From positions 1 through 21,277 of the forward strand of contig CAZRHH010000055.1 of the NCBI GenBank assembly GCA_964599885.1: a stretch of 21,277 nucleotides of DNA. The letters run 5' to 3'. The position numbers and the translations under genes are program-made. Source of the stretch: CAZRHH01 sp964599885. GTDB taxonomy: Bacteria > Chloroflexota > Dehalococcoidia > DSTF01 > JACRBR01. Position 1 is the first letter of the stretch. Every line of letters begins with the position of its first letter. The notes under the pieces were generated by a model. The model did not search any database. It saw only the letters and a program-made list of their open reading frames with translations, and was not told the origin of the DNA. Below, piece by piece: positions 1 to 6,937 of the stretch.

Positions 1-55
<55 letters not shown>

Positions 56-148
56 TCCCCGCATCCGGCGCATCGTTGACATACAACAGCGAGTGCGCTG
101 CAATGAACCCGCACCACCACGCACAGCCGCCGCAAGGAGACGCTCCGC

Positions 149-406
149 TTGGAAATCGACGCCCGCGAACTCGGCACGCTCGACCTCGATGGCGCCTGGG
201 TGCAGTACATCGACCTGCACGACTACAGCTTCGTGCCGACGCGCTTCACGATCTCCGACCGCGAGTACGGCTTTCAGAGCAGCATCGTGATCCTCGGGCA
301 CGGCGCCGTGCTGCCCGGCCGCATCCGCGAACTGCGCGAAAGCGGCAAGCAGGCCGTCGTCGCCGAACGCGGCAACCGCTACTACGTCTACGTGTCGCCC
401 CCCTGA
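149..406 (+). CDS. Small hypothetical protein, TTG start
   Basis: An 85-residue protein of unknown function. The TTG at 149 is chosen because AAGGAGA (134-140) sits at good spacing just before it, while the earlier in-frame options lie in low-quality sequence. The protein is acidic to neutral and rich in Tyr, Ile and Val, with an N-terminal half predicted as beta strands (the DLDGAWVQYIDLHDY region) and a C-terminal stretch ending in NRYYVYVSPP. No signal peptide or membrane segment is visible. Its TGA is two bases before the ATG of the next gene, so the two are probably translated together. Codon use matches its neighbours, which argues for a real gene. The family is not recognised. Confidence 0.6.
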   Translation: MEIDARELGTLDLDGAWVQYIDLHDYSFVPTRFTISDREYGFQSSIVILGHGAVLPGRIRELRESGKQAVVAERGNRYYVYVSPP

Positions 407-408
407 TC

Positions 409-600
409 ATGCCCCCGAAGAAGAAGATCAACGAGCCCCACGTCAAGCTCTACCAGTCCGACTGCGCGACTTGCGGCCGCCACTACGAAGGCAACTTCCC
501 GATGTACGTCCGCATCGGCGACTTTCCATGCATCTGCGGCGCCACCGTCCCTGCCCCGACGGGCCAGGGCGGCCAATACGACTACCGCTTCGAGGACTGA
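409..600 (+). CDS. Small zinc-ribbon-like protein
   Basis: A 63-residue protein with four cysteines in two knuckles: C19-x2-C22 (DCATC) and C41-x-C43 (PCICG). This is the layout of a small zinc ribbon. The N-terminus is basic (PPKKK) and the C-terminus acidic and aromatic (YDYRFED). The ATG at 409 follows the stop of the upstream small gene by two bases and has no Shine-Dalgarno of its own, which points to translational coupling. The second knuckle is CxC rather than CxxC, so metal binding is likely but not certain. The partner of the ribbon is unknown; nucleic-acid or protein binding are both possible. Confidence 0.6.
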   Translation: MPPKKKINEPHVKLYQSDCATCGRHYEGNFPMYVRIGDFPCICGATVPAPTGQGGQYDYRFED

Positions 601-623
601 TCGCCAGTACCTCGCCTCCGCAA

Positions 624-650
624 CGGTAGGGGCCCCGCTTGCTGGGCCCC
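624..650. repeat. GC-rich hairpin with CGGTAGGGGC edge (copy 1)
   Basis: Arms GGGGCCC (629-635) and GGGCCCC (644-650) pair perfectly around an 8-nt loop, CGCTTGCT. The left edge CGGTAGGGGC (624-633) recurs exactly, as its complement GCCCCTACCG, at 11203-11212 and 21121-21130. An almost identical copy of the whole left half lies inverted at 18213-18233. There is no T-run, so it is not a standard terminator. Confidence 0.8.
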
Positions 651-695
651 GGTCGAACTCGGCGACGCACCGTCGGCCGCGATCCACGACTGTAG

Positions 696-710
696 CGGCA
701 CAGCGTGCCG
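696..710. repeat. Short hairpin preceded by TGTAG
   Basis: CGGCAC (696-701) and GTGCCG (705-710) pair around AGC, and the stem is directly preceded by TGTAG. It lies 46 bases after the larger hairpin at 629-650. The TGTAGC-type edge is shared, inverted, with the hairpin at 14245-14260. Confidence 0.6.
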
Positions 711-777
711 TGCCGTCGTCGCCCACCACCAACCCGTCGACCGCCCGCGCCCACCTACACGGCCTACTCCATCCAAA

Positions 778-805
778 CCTCTGCGCCTCTGTGTCTCTGT
801 GGTGA
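778..805. repeat. Triple octamer plus GTGA element (copy A)
   Basis: Three consecutive 8-mers, CCTCTGCG, CCTCTGTG and TCTCTGTG, are followed by GTGA. A second copy at 17282-17309 matches at 26 of 28 positions in the same orientation, and both are preceded by AAA. It lies in non-coding sequence. Function is unknown. Confidence 0.85.
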
Positions 806-813
806 ACCCAACC

Positions 814-841
814 CCAGCGACCACCAACCAGCGACCAACCG
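814..841. repeat. CCA-phased heptads (four units)
   Basis: Units CCAGCGA, CCACCAA, CCAGCGA and CCAACCG follow one another with a strict 7-base period; the first and third are identical. The phasing and CCA start match the arrays at 1-54 and 1374-1394. Confidence 0.65.
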
Positions 842-851
842 ACCCGCCCCG

Positions 852-857
852 TATCAT
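852..857 (+). promoter_or_regulatory. Candidate -10 box, leaderless start of queD-like gene
   Basis: TATCAT lies exactly 6 nt before the ATG at 864. No Shine-Dalgarno is present between them. The spacing would place transcription initiation at or next to the start codon, giving a leaderless mRNA. No good -35 is visible. Confidence 0.5.
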
Positions 858-863
858 TCCCGC

Positions 864-1343
864 ATGAACTACACCGTCCGCGTCGAGCGCAACAAACTCA
901 AGTTCGCCGCCGCCCACTTCGCCACGTTCAACGGCAAGTGCGAGCCGCTGCACGGTCACAACTACGCCATCACCATCGAAGTCACCGGCACGCTGACCGA
1001 CGATGCATGGGTCGCCGATTTCGGCGTACTCAAGTCGCTCGGCAAGGCGCTCTGCGACGAACTCGATCACAAGTTCCTGCTGCAACGCGACAGCCGCGTA
1101 CTCCAGATCGATGAAGGCATGAGCAACTGGAAGGTGCGCTTCCAGGAACGCGGCTACGTCTTCCCGAAAGCCGACGTCATCGCGCTTCCGATCGATAACA
1201 CCACTGCCGAGCGCCTCGCCGAGTGGTTCGTCGGCCGGCTCCAAGCCGATCTCCAAACACGAGGCGCCACCAACCTCACATCCATCACCGTCGGTGTCGA
1301 AGAAGCACCCGGCCAATCCGGATGGGCATCGCTCAAGCTCTAA
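864..1343 (+). CDS. 6-pyruvoyl-tetrahydropterin synthase / QueD-like protein
   Basis: A 159-residue T-fold enzyme of the PTPS/QueD family, which rearranges 7,8-dihydroneopterin triphosphate either towards tetrahydropterin or, as QueD, to 6-carboxytetrahydropterin for queuosine and other deazapurines. Zinc ligands are visible: H18 (AAAHF) and H30/H32 in LHGHNY. C26 (GKCEPLHGH) is the expected catalytic cysteine. Also present are the DFG turn at 52-54, LDHKFL at 67-72 and a glutamate near the C-terminus (GVEEAPG). It is longer than E. coli QueD because of an insert around residues 75-108. The ATG at 864 is favoured by family length and by the -10 box 6 nt upstream; the longer upstream frame is repeat sequence. 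No QueC, QueE or QueF neighbour is seen, so PTPS versus QueD activity is unresolved. Confidence 0.9.
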   Translation: MNYTVRVERNKLKFAAAHFATFNGKCEPLHGHNYAITIEVTGTLTDDAWVADFGVLKSLGKALCDELDHKFLLQRDSRVLQIDEGMSNWKVRFQERGYVFPKADVIALPIDNTTAERLAEWFVGRLQADLQTRGATNLTSITVGVEEAPGQSGWASLKL

Positions 1344-1373
1344 TCCGGCCACCAACGCGCGCCGCTGCCTTGC

Positions 1374-1394
1374 CCAGTTCCCAGTTCCCAGCCC
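1374..1394. repeat. CCA-phased heptads (CCAGTTC)
   Basis: CCAGTTC occurs twice in tandem and is followed by CCAGCCC, in phase with a 7-base period. It lies in the spacer between the queD-like gene and the FAD monooxygenase gene. Confidence 0.6.
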
Positions 1395-1454
1395 GCTGCA
1401 CCTTGATCGCGACCACGCGTCGCCCCTAACATCCCCAACACGGAGGTACGAGCG

Positions 1455-2690
1455 GTGCCCAACGCAGCACACGACATCGTGATCATCGGCGGCGGAATCG
1501 GCGGCGGCGCGCTCGCTACGGTCCTCGCACGCGCCGGCAAAGATGTGCTGATGCTCGAAAAGTCCAGCGTGTACCGCGACCGCGTGCGCGGTGAGTGGAT
1601 GGCGCAGTGGGGCGTCGCCGAATCGAAGCGCCTCGGCCTCTACGACACGCTCGTCGGATCCGGCGGCCATCACCTGTCGCGCAACATCCGCTACAGCGAC
1701 GCGCTCGATCCCGCCGAAGCCGAAGCTGCGACCCTGCCCATCGATGCACTCGTGCCCGGCATTCCCGGCCCGCTCACGCTCGGACACCCGAAACACTGCG
1801 ACACCCTGCATGACGCCGCCATGGCGGCAGGCGCCACCGTCCTGCGCGACGTCAACGTCACAAGCGTCACGCTCGGCGTCGCCCCGTCCGTCACGTACAC
1901 ATGCGGGGGCGCCGAACACACGGTGCGTGCGAAGATCATCATCGGCGCCGACGGCCGCGGCTCGATCGTCCGTCGTGCCGCCAGCATCGAACTGCACCGC
2001 GACCCGCAACATCACTTCTTCTCCGGCATGCTGATCGAAGACGCCCACGGCTTTCCGGACGATCTGCAGGTCGTCGGCGCCGAGGGCGACGCGCACTTCC
2101 TCGCCTTCCCGCAGGGCCACGGCCGCATCCGCCTCTATCTCGGCTACGCAACGGACCAGAAACAGCGGCTCGCCGGCGACGGCGGCCAGCGCGCGTTCCT
2201 CGATGCGTTCAAGCTCACCTGCATGCCGCTCGGTGAAGTTCTGCACAACGCCACGCCCGCCGGCCCCTGCAACTCCTACCCGAACGAAGACGCCTGGACG
2301 GACGAACCGTTCGCCGAAGGCATGGCGCTGATCGGCGATGCAGCCGGCTGGAACGACCCGATCATCGGGCAGGGACTGTCGATCACCTACCGCGACGTGC
2401 GCATCGTCAGCGACATTCTGCTCGCCAGCGGCGACTGGTCGCCAGCGGCCTTCGCGCCGTACGCCGAAGAGCGCTGCGAACGCATGCGCCGCCTCCGCTT
2501 CGTCGCCGCGCTACAGTCATCGATCGAAAACGAGTTTGGCGAAGAAGCACGCGCCCGCCGCCGCCGCGTCCACCAGCGCCAGTCCCAGGATCCATCGCTC
2601 CTGCTGCCGCTCCTTGCCACCATGCTCGGCCCGGATGCGCTGCCGGCGACCGCATTCGAGGATGCGCTGCGCGAACGCCTGCTCGCGTAA
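1455..2690 (+). CDS. FAD-dependent monooxygenase (group A flavoprotein type)
   Basis: A 411-residue flavoprotein of the p-hydroxybenzoate-hydroxylase/squalene-epoxidase-like group, expected to hydroxylate or oxidise a small organic substrate using NAD(P)H and O2. Three fingerprints are in place: the N-terminal Rossmann loop GGGIGGG (12-18) with the acidic end of strand 2 (LMLEK), the central GADGRGS motif (164-170), and the FAD-ribityl motif LIGDAAGWNDPIIGQG (G294-D295). The GTG at 1455 follows CGGAGG (1441-1446) at 8 nt. No signal peptide or membrane helix is seen; the tail beyond the FAD motif is Arg-rich and helical. Substrate cannot be told from sequence, and the gene stands alone. Halogenase motifs such as WxWxIP are not seen. 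Confidence 0.85.
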   Translation: MPNAAHDIVIIGGGIGGGALATVLARAGKDVLMLEKSSVYRDRVRGEWMAQWGVAESKRLGLYDTLVGSGGHHLSRNIRYSDALDPAEAEAATLPIDALVPGIPGPLTLGHPKHCDTLHDAAMAAGATVLRDVNVTSVTLGVAPSVTYTCGGAEHTVRAKIIIGADGRGSIVRRAASIELHRDPQHHFFSGMLIEDAHGFPDDLQVVGAEGDAHFLAFPQGHGRIRLYLGYATDQKQRLAGDGGQRAFLDAFKLTCMPLGEVLHNATPAGPCNSYPNEDAWTDEPFAEGMALIGDAAGWNDPIIGQGLSITYRDVRIVSDILLASGDWSPAAFAPYAEERCERMRRLRFVAALQSSIENEFGEEARARRRRVHQRQSQDPSLLLPLLATMLGPDALPATAFEDALRERLLA

Positions 2691-2740
2691 CGAAGCGTGA
2701 TACCGGCCGGCCGCGGAAACGGTACGCGGATGGCCGAATG

Positions 2741-2746
2741 TAAAAT
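2741..2746 (+). promoter_or_regulatory. Candidate -10 box of cupin gene
   Basis: TAAAAT matches the -10 consensus at five of six positions and lies 48 nt before the cupin start. No convincing -35 is visible at 16-18 bp. Confidence 0.35.
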
Positions 2747-2794
2747 CGATCCGAATTGCACGCGCCAGGCGTCTCACGAGGACGGGAGTCCGGA

Positions 2795-3295
2795 ATGTCA
2801 GCAGACCACACCAACCGCCCGCGCATACTGCGTGCCGCAGATGGCGAGATCATGGGCGCGCTCGAAGCGGTGCGTGATCGCTTCATGATCGGCGGCGACG
2901 AATCTGGCGGCGGGTTCTCGCTGCTCCAGCACCTGATGCCCGCAAAGACGCTCGCCGCGCCGCTGCACCGCCACAGCCGCGAGGACGAATATAGCTTCAT
3001 TCTCGAAGGCCGCGTCGGCGCGCTTCTCGGCGATGAGGAGGTGGTCGCCGACGTGGGTGATCTCGTTTTCAAGCCCCGCGCGCAATGGCATACGTTCTGG
3101 AACGCCGGCGACACCCCCGCCCGCGTGCTCGAGATCATTTCCCCGGGTGGCTTCGAAAAGGCGTTCCGCGAAATGCACGCGCTCGGCGACGACCTCGATC
3201 CCGAAAAGATGGCCGCCATCGCCGCCAACTACGGCACGGAAGCCGACTTTGAACGCACAGGCGCCCTCATCGAGCGGCTCGCGCTCATCTTCTAG
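2795..3295 (+). CDS. Cupin domain protein
   Basis: A 166-residue single-domain cupin. Cupin motif 1 is APLHRHSREDEYSFILEG, with metal ligands H58, H60 and E65. Motif 2 is GDLVFKPRAQWHTFWNAG, with ligand H99 and the usual N103. The ligand set is complete, so a metal centre (Fe, Mn, Ni or Zn) is expected. An N-terminal strand segment and a helical C-terminal tail (about 123-166, FEKAFREMHALGDDL onwards) flank the barrel; such tails occur in cupins acting on quercetin-like or polyketide-like substrates. The ATG at 2795 is preferred over one 39 bases upstream because GGGAG (2784-2788) precedes it at good spacing. The reaction is not predictable; it could also be a binding protein. Confidence 0.8.
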   Translation: MSADHTNRPRILRAADGEIMGALEAVRDRFMIGGDESGGGFSLLQHLMPAKTLAAPLHRHSREDEYSFILEGRVGALLGDEEVVADVGDLVFKPRAQWHTFWNAGDTPARVLEIISPGGFEKAFREMHALGDDLDPEKMAAIAANYGTEADFERTGALIERLALIF

Positions 3296-3371
3296 CCGCT
3301 TGACGCGTTCACTGCGCCGTATCGCCGCACGAACTAACCGGCGGTAGCAGCAGTTCAGGACGGCGCGCGCA

Positions 3372-3776
3372 CTACCGCGCGCTGTCCTGCCATACGCCGA
3401 TCACGTTGCCCGCGGGATCGCGGATCGCCGCTACCCACAGCCCGCCCTCGTCGTAGCGGGGCCGTTCGATAGCGCCGCCGTTCGCCGTCACCTTCCCCAG
3501 CGTTTCATCCACCGACGCGACATAGATGAACGGCAACACGCCCGGTTCGCGCGCGACTTGGAGATTCGTGACGAATGCGCCCGCGACGTCATTCGCCGCA
3601 TCGAAGCTCAGGTGTGCCTCGCTGCCATGCACGTTCCACCCGAACACCGCGGCGTAGAACGCACCGGAGCGGCGAGGATCGGTCGCCGGAATCTGCATGT
3701 ACGTCACGCCGCCCGGCTTTGCGAGCCGCGTTTCGACGCCGCTTTCCTGTGTGGCGCCGCCACCGTCGTTGGCCAT
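3372..3776 (-). CDS. VOC-family (glyoxalase-like) protein
   Basis: A 134-residue vicinal-oxygen-chelate protein. The line GGVTYMQIPATDPRRSGAFY (22-41), followed by AAVFGWNV, is the usual first beta-alpha unit of the glyoxalase/bleomycin-resistance fold; the second unit carries FIYVASVDET and the final strand RDPAGNVIGVWQD. A single domain this size normally dimerises to build the site. Whether it binds metal is unclear, because the usual His/Glu set is incomplete. The ATG at 3776 has CGGAGG a few bases upstream. It converges on the cupin gene and diverges from the CoA-ester lyase gene. Confidence 0.8.
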   Translation of the reverse strand: MANDGGGATQESGVETRLAKPGGVTYMQIPATDPRRSGAFYAAVFGWNVHGSEAHLSFDAANDVAGAFVTNLQVAREPGVLPFIYVASVDETLGKVTANGGAIERPRYDEGGLWVAAIRDPAGNVIGVWQDSAR

Positions 3777-3900
3777 CGCATTCCTCCGTTGGGTAATTGC
3801 ACGAATAGGGATCGCGCGACAGCATACGGCGAACGAATGGGCGATCTCAACCCCGAGGTGATGATCAGCCGCAGCCTTCCGGCATCGTGCGTTGGCCGCG

Positions 3901-3906
3901 TACCCT
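3901..3906 (+). promoter_or_regulatory. Candidate -10 box, leaderless start of CoA-ester lyase gene
   Basis: TACCCT (TANNNT) ends exactly 6 nt before the ATG at 3913, and no Shine-Dalgarno lies between. The same geometry is seen before four other genes in the window. Confidence 0.4.
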
Positions 3907-3912
3907 TGCAGC

Positions 3913-4836
3913 ATGCTCAGCCTCTTCCGCACCTTGCTCTTCGTCCCTGGTGATCGCGAACGGATGCTGCAGGCTGCGGTCCGTTCGCCCGCAGACGTCA
4001 TCGTCATCGACCTCGAAGACGCCGTCGCGGCCGGAGCAAAGCAGGATGCGCGTGACAGGGCCCGCGCCGCCATCGCGCCACTCGGCGCCGCCGAGCGACC
4101 GGTGTTCGTGCGCGTCAACGCCATTGCCAGCGGCATGACGCGCGACGACGCGATGGCTATCGTCGGTCCGGGACTCGCCGGCGTCGTGCTGCCGAAATGC
4201 GACGACGCCCAGGATCTGCGCGATCTCGACGTCCTGTTGCGCGAGGCCGAGATGGCGAACGGCGTTCGCCCCGGTGATGTTGCGACGATTCCGATCGTCG
4301 AAAGTGCGCGAGCAGTGCTGCGTTGCGAAGCGATCGCGCTGGCCAGCGACCGCATCGTCGCGCTCTCCGTTGGCGGTGAAGACTACACACGCGATATCGG
4401 AGCGCGGCGCGATGCATCGGGTGCGGCGCTGCACCACATCCGCAGCGTCGTCGTCAACGTCGCCGCCGCATACGGGCTGTTGGCGATCGACACGCCGTAC
4501 GCGGACTATCGCGACGCGGCGGGGCTGCTGAAGGATGCGAAGATTGCGCGCGCGCTCGGGATGAACGGCAAGTACGTCATTCACCCGGATCAGGTCGCCG
4601 CCGTCAACAAGGCGTTCACGCCAACCGCCGCGGAAGTCGCCGACGCTCGCCGCATCGTCGCCGCATTCGACCGCGCCGCAACCAACGGCGCCGGCGCAAT
4701 CAGCTTCGACGGCCGCATGGTCGATGCGCCGATCGCTGCACGAGCGCGTGCCCTCATCGCCGCAGCATCAGCCGGCAAGCCAGCTCGGCCGAGTCGGCGT
4801 AGCGCGGCCAGCACGCCGAAGCCCCGCTCGAAATAA
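3913..4836 (+). CDS. HpcH/HpaI-family CoA-ester lyase (CitE/Mcl-like)
   Basis: A 307-residue TIM-barrel lyase of the CitE/malyl-CoA lyase group, which cleaves or forms C-C bonds of acyl-CoA esters such as citramalyl-CoA, malyl-CoA or beta-methylmalyl-CoA using Mg2+. Seen motifs are LLFVPGDRERML (9-19), VIVIDLEDAV (29-38) with the acidic metal ligands, VVLPKCDD, IPIVESARAVL, SVGGEDYTRDIG and GKYVIHPDQV near the C-terminus. The ATG at 3913 is preferred because the protein then begins at the family's usual N-terminus; a TTG at 3892 would add seven residues. A basic, low-complexity tail (KPARPSRRSAASTPKPRSK) extends past the domain. With the MarR gene and enoyl-CoA hydratase nearby, a role in acyl-CoA catabolism is likely. 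The exact substrate is unknown. Confidence 0.87.
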   Translation: MLSLFRTLLFVPGDRERMLQAAVRSPADVIVIDLEDAVAAGAKQDARDRARAAIAPLGAAERPVFVRVNAIASGMTRDDAMAIVGPGLAGVVLPKCDDAQDLRDLDVLLREAEMANGVRPGDVATIPIVESARAVLRCEAIALASDRIVALSVGGEDYTRDIGARRDASGAALHHIRSVVVNVAAAYGLLAIDTPYADYRDAAGLLKDAKIARALGMNGKYVIHPDQVAAVNKAFTPTAAEVADARRIVAAFDRAATNGAGAISFDGRMVDAPIAARARALIAAASAGKPARPSRRSAASTPKPRSK

Positions 4837-4863
4837 AACAACCCCGCCGAGTTGACGGGGTTG
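4831..4863 (-). terminator. Intrinsic terminator of the marR-like gene
   Basis: CAACCCCG (4839-4846) and CGGGGTTG (4856-4863) form a perfect 8-bp stem with a 9-nt loop. Read on the minus strand, the stem is followed by TTTTATTT, a good U-tract, so it ends transcription of the MarR gene. The A-rich side overlaps the stop codon of the convergent lyase gene. On the plus strand no U-tract follows, so it is mainly one-directional. Confidence 0.85.
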
Positions 4864-4887
4864 TACTCGTTCGTCTGAGACGCCTGA

Positions 4888-5421
4888 TCAGTCTTTCCAG
4901 ATGCCGTACTGCTGCGCGCGCCGCAGTTTGAAGTCCGTCTCGGGCATCTTGAAACCGAGCGCACGGACTTTCTTGAGGATCGTTTCGAGCGACTTCTTTT
5001 CGCTGGCGGACATGACGGAACCGAACATGTCGTCGTACAGCTCTTCGGAGATACGGACGATCTCTTCGGAGATCTCGCGGCCGCTATCGGTGAGTTCGAG
5101 GCCGACCGCGCGGCGATCGTTCGGGTCGGGCAGGCGCCGCACCCAGCCGCGCGATTCGATGCGGTGCAAGATGCCGGTGATGCTCTGCGTTTCCTGGAAC
5201 AGCAGCGTCGCCACGAGGCTCGGCTTGATTGGCTCGTTCGTGAAATGCAGCACCGCCAGCACACGCGCCTGTGATGCGGATACGCCGAGATGGTAGAACC
5301 GTCGTTCGAGCAGCTTGTACGACATCCAGTAGATCTCGGTGATCAACACCCACGGCATCATGCGATGATGCAGGGGCACGCCCGAGTCGGAGCGGCTTGA
5401 AGCCTTCGTTACCGTAGCCAT
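4888..5421 (-). CDS. MarR-family transcriptional regulator
   Basis: A 177-residue winged-helix regulator. An N-terminal helix (HHRMMPWVLITEIYWMSYKL) for dimerisation is followed by SASQARVLAVL, the recognition region LVATLLFQETQSITGILHRI, and the classic wing LPDPNDRRAVGLELTDSG. A long C-terminal helix pair closes the dimer. Residues after about 150 (KMPETDFKLRRAQQYGIWKD) are an extra tail. The ATG at 5421 is used here; a GTG at 5454 preceded by GAGGG is an alternative that adds 11 residues. It is transcribed away from the enoyl-CoA hydratase gene across a 392-base spacer, the usual layout for a MarR protein controlling its divergent neighbour and itself. Its ligand may be an acyl-CoA or aromatic compound (inference). 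Confidence 0.88.
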   Translation of the reverse strand: MATVTKASSRSDSGVPLHHRMMPWVLITEIYWMSYKLLERRFYHLGVSASQARVLAVLHFTNEPIKPSLVATLLFQETQSITGILHRIESRGWVRRLPDPNDRRAVGLELTDSGREISEEIVRISEELYDDMFGSVMSASEKKSLETILKKVRALGFKMPETDFKLRRAQQYGIWKD

Positions 5422-5536
5422 GAGAGAAGCCTGCCTTTTCCGGCGCAACGCCACTTGCCCTCGTTGCCTTTGCCGAGTCTACAACCCGACATCCACGTGA
5501 GCAATCAGTATCTGCGGTTACAAGACTCATACCGAG

Positions 5537-5553
5537 AAGTATCGGACTTACTT
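5537..5553. promoter_or_regulatory. Candidate MarR-type operator dyad
   Basis: AAGTA (5537-5541) and TACTT (5549-5553) form a 17-bp dyad in an AT-rich patch of the divergent spacer. MarR proteins usually bind 16-20 bp imperfect palindromes near their own promoter. The arms are short, so this is only a candidate. Confidence 0.3.
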
Positions 5554-5611
5554 AACAACTCGTAGCCGGTTCGCTTGCGAAAAGAACAGTCGGAGCCCCC
5601 TCCACCGCGCG

Positions 5612-5625
5612 CGATTGGTGACTGG
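5612..5625 (-). repeat. CCA heptad pair within a CGCGA/TCGCG dyad
   Basis: On the minus strand the units CCAGTCA and CCAATCG stand in tandem. The plus-strand edges CGCGA (5610-5614) and TCGCG (5630-5634) form a short inverted repeat around them. The unit type matches the arrays at 1-54, 814-841 and 1374-1394. Confidence 0.5.
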
Positions 5626-5813
5626 TGATTCGCGATCGACAGATGATGGTTCGTTGTTCGCGAAACGAATCGACGGTCGCGAGACGGCACGAAGCTGCGC
5701 GCACCGGCGCGATGAACCGCCCCCGATTCCGCCGAACGCCTCGTTCTGCGAGAGCGCGAGAGCCACTACACTGGCACATCAGAACAAGCTGCGAATGCTC
5801 TAGCGAGGCGCCG

Positions 5814-6608
5814 ATGAACTACGACAAGATCCTCTACGAGAAGCGCGACCGGATCGCAATCATCACCATCAACCGCCCGGCAAGCATGAACGCGATCGAC
5901 CCGCAGACATCGTCGGAGCTGTACGACGCCTGGTGCAACTTCCGTGACGACGACGGGCTGTGGGTGGCGATCCTCACCGGCGCCGGGGAGAAGGCGTTCT
6001 CCGCTGGCAACGACCTTGTCGCGATGTCCGCTGCGCAGATGGCCGGGCCGCAAGCGATGAGCAAGGCGTTCGGCGGTTCGCCGTTCGGCGGCATCACCCG
6101 CAATTTCGAGTGCTGGAAGCCGATGATCGCCGCCATCAACGGCTACTGCCTCGCGGGCGGTCTTGAGATGGCGCTCTCGTGTGACATCCGCATCGCCGCC
6201 GAGCACGCGCAATTCGGGCTCGCCGAAGTGACACGCGGCATCATCCCCGGCGCGGGCGGGACGCAACGATTGCCACGTATCGTGCCGTTCGGCCCGGCGC
6301 TTGAGCTGCTGCTCACCGGCGGCAAGTTCGACGCGCAGTGGGCGCATCGCAACGGCCTCGTCAACTACGTCTATCCGGCGGACCAGGTAATGCCGAAAGC
6401 GCTCGAACTCGCGAACCGGCTGTGCGAGAACGCGCCGATGGCGCTGCGTCTCGTGAAGGAAGCCGCGTACAAGGGCCTGAACATGCCAATCGAGGAAGGA
6501 CTGCGCTTCGAGATCGAGCAGTCGAAGAAAGTGATGGTCACCGAAGACGCCCGCGAAGGGCCGCTCGCGTTCGCCCAAAAGCGCAAGCCCGCGTGGAAGG
6601 GGAAGTAG
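5814..6608 (+). CDS. Enoyl-CoA hydratase/isomerase family protein
   Basis: A 264-residue crotonase-fold protein. The oxyanion-hole segments are AFSAGNDL (61-68) and NGYCLAGGLEMALSCD (109-124). Both catalytic acids of true hydratases are present: E118 in GGLEM and E138 in FGLAEV, followed by the hallmark GIIPGAGGTQRLPR. The C-terminal helices are complete (LVKEAAYKG, EDAREGPLAFAQKRKPAWKG). Having both glutamates supports hydration of trans-2-enoyl-CoA rather than only isomerisation. The ATG at 5814 follows GAGGCG (5804-5809); the long frame upstream is spacer sequence. The divergent MarR gene and the CoA-ester lyase gene next to it suggest a locally controlled acyl-CoA degradation step. Confidence 0.92.
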   Translation: MNYDKILYEKRDRIAIITINRPASMNAIDPQTSSELYDAWCNFRDDDGLWVAILTGAGEKAFSAGNDLVAMSAAQMAGPQAMSKAFGGSPFGGITRNFECWKPMIAAINGYCLAGGLEMALSCDIRIAAEHAQFGLAEVTRGIIPGAGGTQRLPRIVPFGPALELLLTGGKFDAQWAHRNGLVNYVYPADQVMPKALELANRLCENAPMALRLVKEAAYKGLNMPIEEGLRFEIEQSKKVMVTEDAREGPLAFAQKRKPAWKGK

Positions 6609-6618
6609 CCTGAGTTCG

Positions 6619-6906
6619 ATGGGTAGCTCTAGCGCTCAAGGCGAGCAAGTGACGCTGGGTCCGCGTCGACGTGAAACCTTCACGGTAGTCGTTCACGAAG
6701 AGGACGGCGGATACTGGGGCGAGGTTCCCGAACTCCCCGGCTGCGCCTCGCAGGGTCAAACGATGGACGAGTTGCTGGCCAACATCATTGATGCCATTCA
6801 GGGCTGCATCGAGGTGCACCTTGAGGACGAGGGTTCGCACGCGCGCCGCACCGTGCTCACGATGAATGTGTCGGTGCCCTTACCGCCGGGCGCCGTTCAC
6901 GCATAA
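6619..6906 (+). CDS. HicB-like protein (orphan antitoxin-type domain)
   Basis: A 95-residue protein with the HicB/UPF0150 partial RNase-H-like fold: ETFTVVVHEEDGGYWGEVPE, then LPGCASQGQTMDELLANI and DAIQGCIEVHLEDEG. This is the typical antitoxin core of HicAB systems, here without the C-terminal DNA-binding domain. It follows the enoyl-CoA hydratase stop by 10 bases. No HicA-type gene (about 60 residues, double-stranded-RNA-binding fold with a catalytic His) is visible on either side; the next gene is convergent. It may therefore be an orphan antitoxin, or a HicB-like protein with another role, as often found in GC-rich genomes. Confidence 0.8.
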   Translation: MGSSSAQGEQVTLGPRRRETFTVVVHEEDGGYWGEVPELPGCASQGQTMDELLANIIDAIQGCIEVHLEDEGSHARRTVLTMNVSVPLPPGAVHA

Positions 6907-6937
6907 CATTGCGGCAACGCCGAGCGCAGAGCACCCC

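Larger units (their letters stand above)
601..863. other. Repeat-rich spacer before queD-like gene
   Basis: This 263-base spacer carries no convincing gene. It holds four separate small repeats: a GC-rich hairpin at 626-650, a short hairpin at 696-710, a triple octamer element at 778-805 and CCA heptads at 814-841. It ends with a -10-like box directly before the next start codon. Confidence 0.7.
5422..5813. other. Divergent regulatory spacer (marR-like / enoyl-CoA hydratase)
   Basis: This 392-base spacer has no convincing gene. It holds a small dyad at 5537-5553 that could be an operator, a pair of CCA-type heptads on the minus strand at 5612-5625 enclosed by CGCGA/TCGCG, and the Shine-Dalgarno GAGGCG just before 5814. 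No clear -35/-10 pair could be fixed for either gene. Confidence 0.6.

Noticed and set aside
582..2246. A 554-codon open frame on the minus strand opposite the queD-like and FAD monooxygenase genes
   Set aside because: It runs across the antisense of two clear enzymes and across spacer repeats, with an Arg/Gly/Asp-rich composition and no recognisable motif. High GC makes such long antisense frames common.
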